Assembly (NCBI GenBank): GCA_900472675.1
Contig: UCJA01000015.1
Coordinates: 124,001-188,000, forward strand
DNA length: 64,000 nt
Direction of reading: 5' to 3'
From: Hyphomicrobiales bacterium
GTDB taxonomy: Bacteria > Pseudomonadota > Alphaproteobacteria > Rhizobiales > Rhizobiaceae
Shown: positions 19,891-27,830 of the stretch, one piece after another
Numbering within the stretch: position 1 is the first letter of the stretch
Layout of the letters: the number at the start of each line of letters is the position of its first letter
Position numbers and translations under genes: made by a program
Notes under the pieces: model-generated
Told to the model about the DNA's origin: nothing
What the model saw: only the letters and a program-made list of their open reading frames with translations
Database searches by the model: none

Positions 19891-20178
19891 ATGGCTAAGG
19901 GATATTGGATCGCTCGCGTCGATGTGCGCGATACGGAACGGTATAAGGACTATCTGGCGGCCGCAAAACCGGCTTTCGAGAAATTCGGGGCGAACTTCCT
20001 TGCTCGCGGTGGAGAGTTTACCAAGCTTGAGGGCCAGGAGCGCAGCCGGAACGTGATCATCGAGTTCCCGTCGAAGCAGGCTGCCGTCGATTGCTACAAT
20101 TCGCCGGAGTACCAGATCGCCGCTGCCATCCGGCAGGAAGTGGCGGATGCCGAAATGGTCGTCGTCGAGGGCGTCTGA
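19891..20178 (+). CDS. DUF1330 family protein
   Basis: 95-residue protein with the dimeric alpha-beta barrel (ferredoxin-like) fold of DUF1330: MAKGYWIARVDVRDTERYKDYLAAAKPAFEKFGANFLARGG and RNVIIEFPSKQAAVDCYNSPEYQ are characteristic. No enzymatic role is established for the family. ATG 19891 follows an AAGGAGGACA ribosome site. It is monocistronic or nearly so, with a hairpin 14 bases downstream. Confidence 0.9.
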   Translation: MAKGYWIARVDVRDTERYKDYLAAAKPAFEKFGANFLARGGEFTKLEGQERSRNVIIEFPSKQAAVDCYNSPEYQIAAAIRQEVADAEMVVVEGV

Positions 20179-20191
20179 TCCATTGAAAAAG

Positions 20192-20232
20192 CCGGACGCC
20201 TGCGACCATGGAACTCTTCCACCGGCGTCCGG
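20192..20232. terminator. hairpin downstream of DUF1330 gene
   Basis: Perfect 9-bp stem CCGGACGCC/GGCGTCCGG with a 23-base loop. On the minus strand it is followed by GC and then five T residues; on the plus strand only ATTCGT follows, so termination of the plus-strand gene is plausible but weak. Confidence 0.45.
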
Positions 20233-20281
20233 ATTCGTCTAAACACAGTCACTCTCATCCCATAAAGCTTCGGGGCCTGCC

Positions 20282-21262
20282 ATGACCGTCAACAACCTTC
20301 CGCCTCTCGTCACCGTTTTCGGGGGATCGGGCTTCGTGGGACGGCATGTGGTGCGCACCCTTGTGCGCCAGGGCATTCGAGTGCGCGTCGCCGTGCGCCG
20401 CCCCGATCTTGCCGGCTTCCTGCTTCCTGCAGGCTATCCCGGCCAGATCTCGCTGATCCAGGCCAACCTGCGCTACCGGAAGTCGATCGACCACGCCGTC
20501 CAGGGCGCTTCGCACGTCATCAACTGCGTCGGCATCCTGTTTGAATCGGGCCGCAACACCTATGATTCCGTGCAGGACTTCGGTGCCCGCGCGGTGGCTG
20601 AAGCGGCACGCGCCGCCGGGGCCAAGCTCACCCACATCTCCGCCATCGGCGCCGACGTGAACTCGGCCTCCAGCTATGCGCGCTCCAAGGGCCGCGCCGA
20701 AGCCGCGATCCTTTCCGTCCTGCCCGATGCCGTGATCCTGCGTCCTTCTGTCATCTTCGGTGCGGAAGACAGCTTCTTCAACAAATTTGCCGATATGGCG
20801 CGCACCTTCCCGGCGCTGCCGCTGATCGGCGGCGGCCACACCCGGCTGCAGCCGGTGTTCGTGGAAGACGTTGCGGCCGTGGTGGGTCGTTCGGTGGATG
20901 GCACCCTGCCGACGGGACGGATCTACGAGCTGGGCGGCAGCGAGATCATGACCCTGCGCGACTGCATGGAAACCGTGCTGCGCTATACAAACCGCGAGCG
21001 TCCGTTCATCTCCCTGCCGTTCGGCATCGCCTCCCTGATCGGCAGCATCGCGTCGCTGGTGCCGCTCATCCAGCCTCCGATCACCGCTGATCAGGTCGAA
21101 CTGCTGAAGCAGGACAATGTGGTGTCTGATGCGGCGACCGCCGAGGGCCGGACGCTGACGGGGCTCGGGATCGAGCCGACGCTGCCGGCTTCTGTTCTTG
21201 CCTCCTACCTCGTGCGCTACCGCCCGCAGGGCCAGTTCACCAACAGCGGCAAAGCTGCCTGA
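20282..21262 (+). CDS. complex I NDUFA9-like NAD(P)-binding protein
   Basis: 326-residue atypical short-chain dehydrogenase/epimerase. The Rossmann motif is VFGGSGFVGRHVVRTL near residue 13, followed by INCVGILFESGRNTYDSVQ and THISAIGADVNSASSYARSKGRAE, where Tyr and Lys of YxxxK are present as YARSK. The overall pattern matches the bacterial relatives of the mitochondrial complex I accessory subunit NDUFA9. In rhizobia this gene is commonly found near uppP, as here. The physiological substrate is unknown. Confidence 0.88.
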   Translation: MTVNNLPPLVTVFGGSGFVGRHVVRTLVRQGIRVRVAVRRPDLAGFLLPAGYPGQISLIQANLRYRKSIDHAVQGASHVINCVGILFESGRNTYDSVQDFGARAVAEAARAAGAKLTHISAIGADVNSASSYARSKGRAEAAILSVLPDAVILRPSVIFGAEDSFFNKFADMARTFPALPLIGGGHTRLQPVFVEDVAAVVGRSVDGTLPTGRIYELGGSEIMTLRDCMETVLRYTNRERPFISLPFGIASLIGSIASLVPLIQPPITADQVELLKQDNVVSDAATAEGRTLTGLGIEPTLPASVLASYLVRYRPQGQFTNSGKAA

Positions 21263-21286
21263 CATTTACAACCCTGAGACGATGAG

Positions 21287-21308
21287 CGCGCCTTATGGGC
21301 GCGTTTTT
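21287..21308 (+). terminator. rho-independent terminator
   Basis: A 6-bp stem CGCGCC/GGCGCG with a five-base loop is followed directly by five T residues, 24 bases after the NDUFA9-like gene stop. Confidence 0.85.
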
Positions 21309-21487
21309 CGTTTGCCTGAATGGCGGTTTTTCTTTCTGTGGCACAAAGGACGCAGTTGTTTGTAGCCTTGCGTTAACCGCCAGTTTAGCAAAAAGCATTA
21401 TTGAATTTACCCAGCGCGACCCATAAACCATTGCGCGAAACCCGGTTTTCCGGTGAAGACATATTCCTCGATTGAAAGGCCAGTTCC

Positions 21488-21640
21488 ATGGGCAAGCCCA
21501 TCGCCCTCTTTTTCGCGTGCGCGGCTCTGGTGATCCTTGCCGGCTCCTTCATGGCGCCGAGAACGGACGCAGCAGGCAAGCTCAATTGCTCCCCCGCCTA
21601 TGGCGTCGACCCGTGCAGCACGGCCTCGATCCCCCACTGA
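21488..21640 (+). CDS. small exported or membrane-anchored protein, 50 residues
   Basis: Short ORF with a plausible GAAAGG ribosome site before ATG 21488, stopping at TGA 21638. The peptide begins MGKPIALFFACAALVILAG, a signal-peptide or membrane-anchor-like segment. It continues SFMAPRTDAAGKLNCSPAYGVDPCSTASIPH with two cysteines, so a small secreted, possibly disulfide-bonded product is plausible. It is flanked by its own terminator at 21649-21673. I do not recognise the family. Confidence 0.6.
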   Translation: MGKPIALFFACAALVILAGSFMAPRTDAAGKLNCSPAYGVDPCSTASIPH

Positions 21641-21648
21641 TCCTCTTG

Positions 21649-21673
21649 AAAAAGGCGGCCTGGCCGCCTTTTT
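21649..21673. terminator. bidirectional terminator between small ORF and uppP
   Basis: Perfect stem AAAAAGGCGGCC/GGCCGCCTTTTT around a single T. The poly-A on one side and poly-T on the other allow it to work in both directions. It serves the small plus-strand ORF and the convergent uppP gene. Confidence 0.88.
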
Positions 21674-21692
21674 CTTTGCCCCGTCTCTGGTG

Positions 21693-22553
21693 TTAGTCAG
21701 CCAGCGCCGGGCGCATTTCCGTTGCCGCCGGAGGTGCCTGCACCTCGTCTGAATTCTGCGGAAGATAGCCGGCTGCAACCAGCCCCAGCAGCACGAAGCC
21801 GAGCACGATGCGGTAGATCGCAAAGGCCGTGAAGCGGTTGCTCTGGATATAGGTCAGGAGCCACTTCACAGCGACGAAAGCCACCAGCGTCGAGACGACG
21901 AAGGCGATCCCCAGCACGACCCAATCCTCGTCTGCGGCGCTGCCATCGCTGATCGCCTTCATCAGCTCGTAGCCGCTTGCCGCGTACATGGTCGGAATAC
22001 CGACCAGGAAGGCGAATTCGGTCGCAGCGACACGACTGCCGGTGCCCGCCAGCATGGCGACAAAGATGGTCGTTCCGGAGCGCGAGAGGCCCGGAAAGAC
22101 GCCGGCCACCACCTGCGCGATGCCGACCAGGATCGCCACGAACCAGGTGATCGAGGTGTAGGGCGGGCGCTTGGCCGCGGCCCATTCGGCGAAAATCATC
22201 CAGATGCCGCCGATGATCAGCGCCCAGGCAATGGGCGAGGCATGTTCGGGCAGTTCGAAGCCGAGCTTCTTGACGATCAGCCCGAGAACGGCCGTAATAA
22301 GGAAGGCGACGATGAGCTTGGCGGCATAGCGCCGGTTCTTCGGATCGCGCCATCCGAGGAAAATGCTCATCAGGCGGTTCCAGTAGATGATGGTGACGGC
22401 GAGGATCGCGCCGGCCTGGATCACGATATTGAACGTGTCGGAGCGGTGCCCGAGCCACTGTTCGGCAATAATGAGGTGGCCGGTACTGGAAATGGGGAGG
22501 AACTCGGTTATCCCCTCGATAATGCCCAGGAGGACCGCATTCAGGTATTCCAT
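21693..22553 (-). CDS. uppP: undecaprenyl-diphosphatase
   Basis: 286-residue integral membrane enzyme (BacA/UppP) that recycles undecaprenyl diphosphate to the monophosphate carrier lipid for cell wall and polysaccharide synthesis. Signature motifs are GIIEGITEFLPISSTGHLII near the N-terminus (the catalytic Glu-rich and Ser-Ser-Thr-Gly-His elements) and VFPGLSRSGTTI near residue 165. About eight membrane segments. The ATG at 22553 has GGAG seven bases upstream; the ORF can be read back to 22604 but without family match. Confidence 0.96.
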   Translation of the reverse strand: MEYLNAVLLGIIEGITEFLPISSTGHLIIAEQWLGHRSDTFNIVIQAGAILAVTIIYWNRLMSIFLGWRDPKNRRYAAKLIVAFLITAVLGLIVKKLGFELPEHASPIAWALIIGGIWMIFAEWAAAKRPPYTSITWFVAILVGIAQVVAGVFPGLSRSGTTIFVAMLAGTGSRVAATEFAFLVGIPTMYAASGYELMKAISDGSAADEDWVVLGIAFVVSTLVAFVAVKWLLTYIQSNRFTAFAIYRIVLGFVLLGLVAAGYLPQNSDEVQAPPAATEMRPALAD

Positions 22554-22699
22554 ACATACTCTCCGATCTGCATGAGGGCGCAGGAATTGGTTTCGACACA
22601 GCAAAGGCTGACGGCATAATCCGCGTTCAAGGCAAGAAAACGATGCGAAAACGCCAGAAGGTCATCAAAAATCCACGTTTCGCGGGGGCTTAGTGCCGC

Positions 22700-22726
22700 C
22701 TTCGGATCAGCTTTCCCAATCCGAAG
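22700..22726. other. inverted repeat between uppP and GST gene
   Basis: An 8-bp perfect inverted repeat CTTCGGAT/ATCCGAAG with an 11-base loop lies in the 269-base divergent intergenic region (22554-22822). No T tract follows on either strand, so an operator or mRNA hairpin is more likely than a terminator. I see nothing else definite in this gap. Confidence 0.4.
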
Positions 22727-22822
22727 CGCTCGCGTAATCCTATATCTTTGTTAAACAGCGGTTGGTAGGAGTTCGATGCAGGTTCCATATCGCAAAGACG
22801 CCAGCAGGCGGACCGAAACATA

Positions 22823-23515
22823 ATGCCCACGCTTTATCACCACTCCATGTCTTCCGCTTCTCGTTTCGTCCGGCTGATCCTGGCGGAGTACGGTTTCCAC
22901 AGCGACCTCGTCGAGGAACAGCCGTGGGAGAAGCGCCGTGAGTTCCTGACGATCAATCCCGCCGCGACGCTGCCCGTCTATGTGGACGACAGCATGCGGG
23001 TGCTGTGCGGGCCGGTGGTGCTGATGGAATTCCTGGACGAGACCCACGGGGTCTTGAAACGGGACCGTCGTTTGCTCGCCGAAGATCCGTGGCAGCGGGC
23101 GGAGATCCGCCGGCTGACCGAATGGTTCCTGCAGAAGATGGAGCAGGACGTGACCCGGCCGCTGACGCGAGAGCGGGTCTACAAGCTGCAGATGACCACG
23201 GCACAGGGCGGCGGCGCGCCCGACTCCAAGGTTCTGCGGACCTCGCGCGCCAATATCCGGCAGCACATGAAGTATCTCGGGTGGCTTGCCGGTTCGCGTC
23301 CCTGGCTTGCGGGCGACCGGCTGAGCTATGCGGATCTTGCGGCGGCCGCGTCCGTTTCCGTGCTGGACTACATGGGCGAAATCGACTGGGCCGAGAACCC
23401 GATCGCCAAGGACTGGTACCAGCGGCTGAAATCCCGCCCCTCCTTCCGGCCGCTGCTTGCCGAGCGCATCCGCGGCCTTACCCCGGTATCCCATTATGCG
23501 GATCTCGACTTCTGA
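22823..23515 (+). CDS. glutathione S-transferase family protein
   Basis: 230-residue protein with a thioredoxin-like N-terminal domain (TLYHHSMSSASRFVRLILAEYGF, NPAATLPVYVDDSMRVLCGPVVLMEFLDE) and an all-alpha C-terminal domain containing WLAGDRLSYADLAAAASVSVLDYMG, the N-capping region typical of GSTs. The catalytic residue is probably Ser in HSMSSAS. Its substrate is unknown. The last 20 bases overlap the queG start, giving translational coupling. Confidence 0.9.
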   Translation: MPTLYHHSMSSASRFVRLILAEYGFHSDLVEEQPWEKRREFLTINPAATLPVYVDDSMRVLCGPVVLMEFLDETHGVLKRDRRLLAEDPWQRAEIRRLTEWFLQKMEQDVTRPLTRERVYKLQMTTAQGGGAPDSKVLRTSRANIRQHMKYLGWLAGSRPWLAGDRLSYADLAAAASVSVLDYMGEIDWAENPIAKDWYQRLKSRPSFRPLLAERIRGLTPVSHYADLDF

Positions 23516-24674
23516 GGCCTTGCCTCCGCACGAGGACAAGGCGCTTCGCCGGCGGCAAAAGCTGACGGCCTTCATCCGGGACGAAGCCGCTGCACTGGGG
23601 TTCGACCTCTGCCGGGTGACGGGTCCGGACAGCATTCCCAAGGCGCCGGAGCGGCTTCAGAGCTTTCTTGAGGACGGGCATCACGGCACCATGGCGTGGA
23701 TGGCGGAAACGCAGGCGCGGCGGTCTTCGCCCAAGGCGCTATGGTCCGAAGTCCGCTCGATCGTGATGTTCGGGTTCAACTACGGGCCGGACGAGGATCC
23801 GCGGTCGATCCTGCAAAAGCCGGACAAGGGTGCCATCTCCGTTTATGCCCGCAACCGGGATTATCACGACGTCATCAAGGGAAAGCTGAAAGAGATCGCC
23901 ACCCGCTTTGCCGCGCGCGCCGGCGAGGACGTGAAGGTGTTCGTGGATACGGCCCCGGTGATGGAAAAGCCGCTGGCGGAGGCGGCCGGCCTGGGCTGGC
24001 AGGGAAAGCACACTAATCTCCTCAGCCGCAGCCATGGCTCCTGGCTTTTCCTCGGCAGCCTCTTCACCACGGCGGACCTTATTCAAGACGAGCCCGAGAC
24101 CGACCACTGCGGCTCGTGCCGGGCCTGTCTGGAAGCCTGTCCGACCGCCGCCTTTCCAGCCCCCTACCGGCTCGACGCGCGGCGCTGCATCTCCTACCTG
24201 ACGATCGAGCACAAGGGCACGATCGACCCGGCGATCCGGCCGCTGATCGGCAACCGGATCTACGGGTGCGACGATTGTCTCGCCGCCTGTCCTTGGAACA
24301 AATTTGCGGCCAGTGCGTCCGACATGAAGCTGAAGGCGCGGGAGGACCTGAAGGAGCCTGCGATCGACTTCCTTCTGACGCTTGACGACACGGGCTTCCG
24401 GAGCTTCTTCAGCGGATCGCCCATCAAGCGGATCGGCCGGGATAGGTTCGTGCGAAACGTGCTGATCGCTGCGGGCAATTCCGGCGATGCCAGGCTGATC
24501 GCAGCGTGTCTCACACTGGCGGCGGACATGTCTCCCACGGTGCGGGGAATGGCGGTCTGGGCGCTGAAGCGGCTGATGCTGCCCGATGCGTTTGCGCAGT
24601 TTGCGGCAAGCCGGCCGGCGGAAGAGGATCCAGAGGTGAACGAGGAATGGCGAATGGCGGGAGTGGCCGAATGA
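23496..24674 (+). CDS. queG: epoxyqueuosine reductase
   Basis: 392-residue cobalamin- and iron-sulfur-dependent enzyme that reduces epoxyqueuosine to queuosine in tRNA, the last step of Q synthesis. Two 4Fe-4S clusters are encoded: CGSCRACLEACP near residue 207 and CDDCLAACPWN near residue 257. The N-terminal domain has GFDLCRVTGPD and KVFVDTAPVMEKPLAEAAGLGWQGKHTNLL with the catalytic Asp. A HEAT-like C-terminal region follows (SPTVRGMAVWALKRL). ATG 23496 is chosen; the frame is open from 23457. Confidence 0.95.
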   Translation: MRISTSEALPPHEDKALRRRQKLTAFIRDEAAALGFDLCRVTGPDSIPKAPERLQSFLEDGHHGTMAWMAETQARRSSPKALWSEVRSIVMFGFNYGPDEDPRSILQKPDKGAISVYARNRDYHDVIKGKLKEIATRFAARAGEDVKVFVDTAPVMEKPLAEAAGLGWQGKHTNLLSRSHGSWLFLGSLFTTADLIQDEPETDHCGSCRACLEACPTAAFPAPYRLDARRCISYLTIEHKGTIDPAIRPLIGNRIYGCDDCLAACPWNKFAASASDMKLKAREDLKEPAIDFLLTLDDTGFRSFFSGSPIKRIGRDRFVRNVLIAAGNSGDARLIAACLTLAADMSPTVRGMAVWALKRLMLPDAFAQFAASRPAEEDPEVNEEWRMAGVAE

Positions 24675-25543
24675 ACGTGATGATCTTTGGCTGCGGCTAT
24701 TCCGGCAGCGCCATCGCCAGAGCCTTCCTGGACCAGGGCGACCTGGTCGCGGGCACCGTCCGGTCGCCGCAAAAGGCGCTGGATCTTGCTGTTCACCAGA
24801 TCAAGGCCTTCGTGTTCGACGGCAGCCCGTTCAGCGACGATCTGCTGAAGCAATTGCGGGACGTTACCCATCTCGTCCAATCCATCCCGCCGGGACGCGA
24901 GGGCGACCCGCTGCTGCCGCTCCTCTCCGGTCGCCTGCGTACGCTTTGTCCGGCACTCGAATGGATCGGATACCTCTCCACCGTTGGCGTCTATGGGGAT
25001 CACGGCGGCGACTGGGTCACGGAGGAAACACCCGGAAGCCCGATCCAGGGCCGCTCCATCGAGCGGGTCGACACGGAACAGGCCTGGGAGGCGGAGGCGA
25101 CCGCTGCAGGCGTACCCTGCGCCGTGCTGCGGCTCTCGGGGATCTACGGGCCGGGTCGCAATGCCTTCGTCAACCTTGCCCAGGGCAAGTCGCGGCGGAT
25201 CATCAAGAAGGACCAGGTCTTCAACCGCATCCGCGTGGAGGATATCGGTGCGGCGACCCTCTTCCTCGGCCGGCTAGGGCTCGGCGGCATCTACAATGTG
25301 ACGGACGACGAACCTGCTCCGCCCCAGGACGTGATTGCCGAAGCTGCCCGCCTGATGGGGATCGCCCCTCCTCCCGAACAGGATTTCGACAGCGCCGACA
25401 TGAGCCCCATGGCACGCTCCTTCTATGGCGCGAACAAGCGGGTCTCGAATGACAAGATGAAGGCTGCGGGCTTCCAGTTTCGCTTTCCGGAGTACCGCGC
25501 GTCACTCAGCCAATTGTGGGTCGATGACATGTGGAGAGGATAA
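24671..25543 (+). CDS. SDR family NAD(P)-dependent oxidoreductase (YeeZ-like)
   Basis: 290-residue extended short-chain dehydrogenase. Rossmann motif MIFGCGYSGSAIARAF at the N-terminus, then YLSTVGVYGDHGGDWVTE, the substrate-loop GIYGPGRNAF and YNVTDDEPAPPQDVI, as in YeeZ/epimerase-like proteins. The ATG overlaps the queG stop (ATGA), so GST, queG and this gene form a tight operon from 22823 to 25543. Substrate unknown. Confidence 0.88.
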   Translation: MNVMIFGCGYSGSAIARAFLDQGDLVAGTVRSPQKALDLAVHQIKAFVFDGSPFSDDLLKQLRDVTHLVQSIPPGREGDPLLPLLSGRLRTLCPALEWIGYLSTVGVYGDHGGDWVTEETPGSPIQGRSIERVDTEQAWEAEATAAGVPCAVLRLSGIYGPGRNAFVNLAQGKSRRIIKKDQVFNRIRVEDIGAATLFLGRLGLGGIYNVTDDEPAPPQDVIAEAARLMGIAPPPEQDFDSADMSPMARSFYGANKRVSNDKMKAAGFQFRFPEYRASLSQLWVDDMWRG

Positions 25544-25922
25544 TTTTCCCATCCGCGTAAGTTGGATATTCCATTCCAACAACCTCTGTTGGTAATTCTT
25601 TCTTAATTCATACGGCAGTGAATCCCATAATTTGCGCGATTAGGGCAAGTCTGCTGCATTTTAAGAAATTTTTTTCACAGATTTTCGTGAACGACTCACG
25701 CCATCGAGGCCACCGCAAAACGATTCCTGTTTCGGACTGATTCTTAAGGATTTCTTCCCGAATCTCTTAGCCGGCTTCCCAGAAACATCGACAGCAATCT
25801 AATCACGAATATTACAGACTGTAACGTTCCGTGATCACGAGTCCCACTTTTCTGCCATTTTTGCCCCGGCTTTACGCTCTTGCACCACTTGTGCAGGGAC
25901 AAAACGAACGGGGACGACCGAC
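25544..25922 (+). promoter_or_regulatory. AT-rich 379-base regulatory region upstream of RlpA-like gene
   Basis: The longest gene-free stretch in the window, clearly more AT-rich than its surroundings. It contains a perfect 13-base palindrome TTACAGACTGTAA (25812-25824) nested inside a second repeat pair ATCACG (25802-25807) and CGTGAT (25830-25835). A further inverted pair, TTGCACC/TTGTGCA, lies close to the gene start. I see no ORF or tRNA here. Function as an operator or small RNA is inference. Confidence 0.5.
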
Positions 25923-26330
25923 TTGACACCAATTCGACGCTCGACTTTCGCCGCGGCCTCATTTGCTGCTTTTTCACTTCTGGCATCGGCTCAAGCCAAT
26001 GCTGCGGGCTGCGGCGGCGCTTCCTGGTACGCGCTCGGCTCAAAGACTGCATCCGGCGAACGGATGAACGCCGCCAAGCTGACAGCCGCTCACCGCACAC
26101 TGCCTTTCGGTACCAAGGTGATGGTCACCAACAAGCGCAACGGACGCAGCGTCATCGTTCGCATCAACGATCGGGGCCCCTTCATCCGCGGTCGCGTGCT
26201 CGACGTTTCAAAGGCTGCCGCGCAGAACATCGGCATGGTTTCCAGCGGCACGGCCAATGTCTGTTTCCAGGTGGTCGATGCCTCCGTCCAGAAGATTGCA
26301 GGCCGCGGCCTCAAAGACAGCGACGGCTGA
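25923..26330 (+). CDS. RlpA-like double-psi beta-barrel septal protein
   Basis: 135-residue exported protein. Signal peptide MTPIRRSTFAAASFAAFSLLASAQANA (cleavage near residue 27), then one RlpA double-psi beta-barrel domain: GGASWYALGSKTASGERMNAAKLTAAHRTLPFGTKVMVTNKRNGRSVIVRINDRGPFIRGRVLDVSKAAA. RlpA proteins are lytic transglycosylases or peptidoglycan-binding proteins acting at septa. The SPOR domain of full-length RlpA is absent. The initiation codon appears to be TTG (25923) preceded by GGGGA. Confidence 0.88.
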   Translation: MTPIRRSTFAAASFAAFSLLASAQANAAGCGGASWYALGSKTASGERMNAAKLTAAHRTLPFGTKVMVTNKRNGRSVIVRINDRGPFIRGRVLDVSKAAAQNIGMVSSGTANVCFQVVDASVQKIAGRGLKDSDG

Positions 26331-26409
26331 GCCTGACGCTGGGTCTTGCCCTAAAACCCGATCACGGCTACGACCCGATCATACGGGTTCAACCGAGACG
26401 GAGATTAAG

Positions 26410-27699
26410 ATGCGACTGGGCGGACGTGTAGCCGGAGCCATTGACGTACTGGCAGATATCGAGGCGCGCAAACGCCCTGTTGCCGATGCCCTGAAAGACT
26501 GGGGCCTCGCCCACCGGTTCGCCGGTTCCGGAGATCGCGCTGCCATCGGCAATATTGTCTACGACGCGTTGCGCATGCGTCTCAGCCACGCCTGGGTCAT
26601 GGACGACGACAGCCCCACCGCCTTGGCCTATGCCGTCCTTATCCGCCAATGGGGCTATTCCCCCGAGGCGCTTTCCGCCGATTTCACCGACGACCGATTT
26701 GCACCGCCTGCGCCGTCCGAGATGAACCTGCTGGCGCTTGCGTCGCGCGACATCGATGACGCGCCGCTTCATATCCAGGGCGATATCCCGGAATGGATAC
26801 TTCCATCTTTCGAAGCCAATTTCCGCGAGGACTGGCTGTTTGAAGCCAAGGCACTTGCCTCACGACCGACGCTCGACCTTCGCGCCAACACCCTCAAATC
26901 CACCCGGGACAAAGTGGTCAAGGCGCTGGACCGCGCGGGAGCGAAGGCTTCGACCCTTGCCCGCAACGGCATCCGGATTGCCGCAGGCGAAGGTGCTTCC
27001 CGCCTTCCCAACGTGACCGCCGAGCTTTCGTTCCAGAAGGGCTGGTTCGAAGTTCAGGACGAAGGATCGCAGATCGTTGCCGATCTCGTCGATCCGGGCG
27101 AACAGGACCAGGTGCTGGATTATTGCGCCGGCGGTGGTGGCAAGACGCTCGCCATGGCGGCCGCCATGCACAACAAGGGGCAGATCCATGCCTTCGATGC
27201 GGACCGCAAGCGGTTGGCACCGATCATCGAACGGCTGCGGCGTGCGGGTACCCGCAACGTCCAGGTTCATGATGATGCGCGGCAGCTGGAACAGCTGCGC
27301 AACAAGCTCGACGCCGTACTGGTCGATGCGCCCTGCACCGGCACAGGCACCTGGCGTCGCCGGCCCGACACCAAGTGGCGGCTGACGCAGAAGAACCTGG
27401 ACGAGCGGATTGCGCAGCAGCAGGCGGCGCTGGGAGAAGCATCTGCCTTCGTAAAGCCCGGCGGTTCGCTGCTTTATGTCACCTGCTCCATCCTTCCGGA
27501 AGAAAACGACCAGCAGGCGGCGCGCTTCTGCGACGAGCATCCGGACTTCTCCATCACCTCGGTGGAGGATCGCTGGAACAAGCATGTGGGCAAGGACGCG
27601 CCGCGTCCGCGCATCAGCGCTGCCGGAACGGTGACGCTGACGCCTGCCACCACGGATACGGACGGGTTCTTCTTCTGCCGCATGCAGCGCCGCGCCTGA
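26410..27699 (+). CDS. RsmB/NOP2/Sun family RNA (cytosine-5)-methyltransferase
   Basis: 429-residue SAM-dependent m5C methyltransferase. The catalytic core shows VQDEGSQIVADLV, the SAM loop VLDYCAGGGGKTLAMAA near residue 238, HAFDADRKRLAPI, VDAPCTGTGTWRRRPD (catalytic Pro-Cys near residue 311) and YVTCSILPEENDQQ (second Cys). The N-terminal part resembles a NusB-like helical region. It may be the C967 16S rRNA methyltransferase RsmB, but target identity is not certain from sequence. ATG 26410 follows GAGATTAAG. Confidence 0.88.
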   Translation: MRLGGRVAGAIDVLADIEARKRPVADALKDWGLAHRFAGSGDRAAIGNIVYDALRMRLSHAWVMDDDSPTALAYAVLIRQWGYSPEALSADFTDDRFAPPAPSEMNLLALASRDIDDAPLHIQGDIPEWILPSFEANFREDWLFEAKALASRPTLDLRANTLKSTRDKVVKALDRAGAKASTLARNGIRIAAGEGASRLPNVTAELSFQKGWFEVQDEGSQIVADLVDPGEQDQVLDYCAGGGGKTLAMAAAMHNKGQIHAFDADRKRLAPIIERLRRAGTRNVQVHDDARQLEQLRNKLDAVLVDAPCTGTGTWRRRPDTKWRLTQKNLDERIAQQQAALGEASAFVKPGGSLLYVTCSILPEENDQQAARFCDEHPDFSITSVEDRWNKHVGKDAPRPRISAAGTVTLTPATTDTDGFFFCRMQRRA

Positions 27700-27705
27700 T
27701 CCGGA

Positions 27706-27731
27706 CGGACGCTGCTGAGCAAGTGCGTCCG
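27706..27731 (+). terminator. hairpin after the RNA methyltransferase gene
   Basis: A 7-bp perfect stem CGGACGC/GCGTCCG with a 12-base loop, followed by CTTCTAATCCTTC, which is pyrimidine-rich but lacks a true T run. Weak terminator candidate, 7 bases after the stop. Confidence 0.5.
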
Positions 27732-27757
27732 CTTCTAATCCTTCTAAACTAGATCGT

Positions 27758-27786
27758 TTGACACCAGTTTAAATTTGCGCAATGAA
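27758..27786 (+). promoter_or_regulatory. candidate promoter of the imelysin operon
   Basis: A consensus -35 TTGACA at 27758-27763, then 17 bases, then AATGAA as a poor -10 element. Just upstream lie two TTCTAA direct repeats and an AT-rich patch, which might be an iron-responsive regulator site, but no perfect Irr or RirA box is seen. The assignment rests mainly on the -35 match and position 45 bases before the first gene. Confidence 0.4.
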
Positions 27787-27830
27787 CCGTTCCGACGATG
27801 GCTTCACGCCGTCGTGACAGGAGAGGGACG

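Noticed and set aside
27731-27757. Irr/ICE or RirA iron-box upstream of the imelysin operon
   Set aside because: Two TTCTAA direct repeats are present, but they do not form the inverted TTTAGAA/TTCTAAA pair or a TGA-N9-TCA box, so I cannot support a specific regulator.
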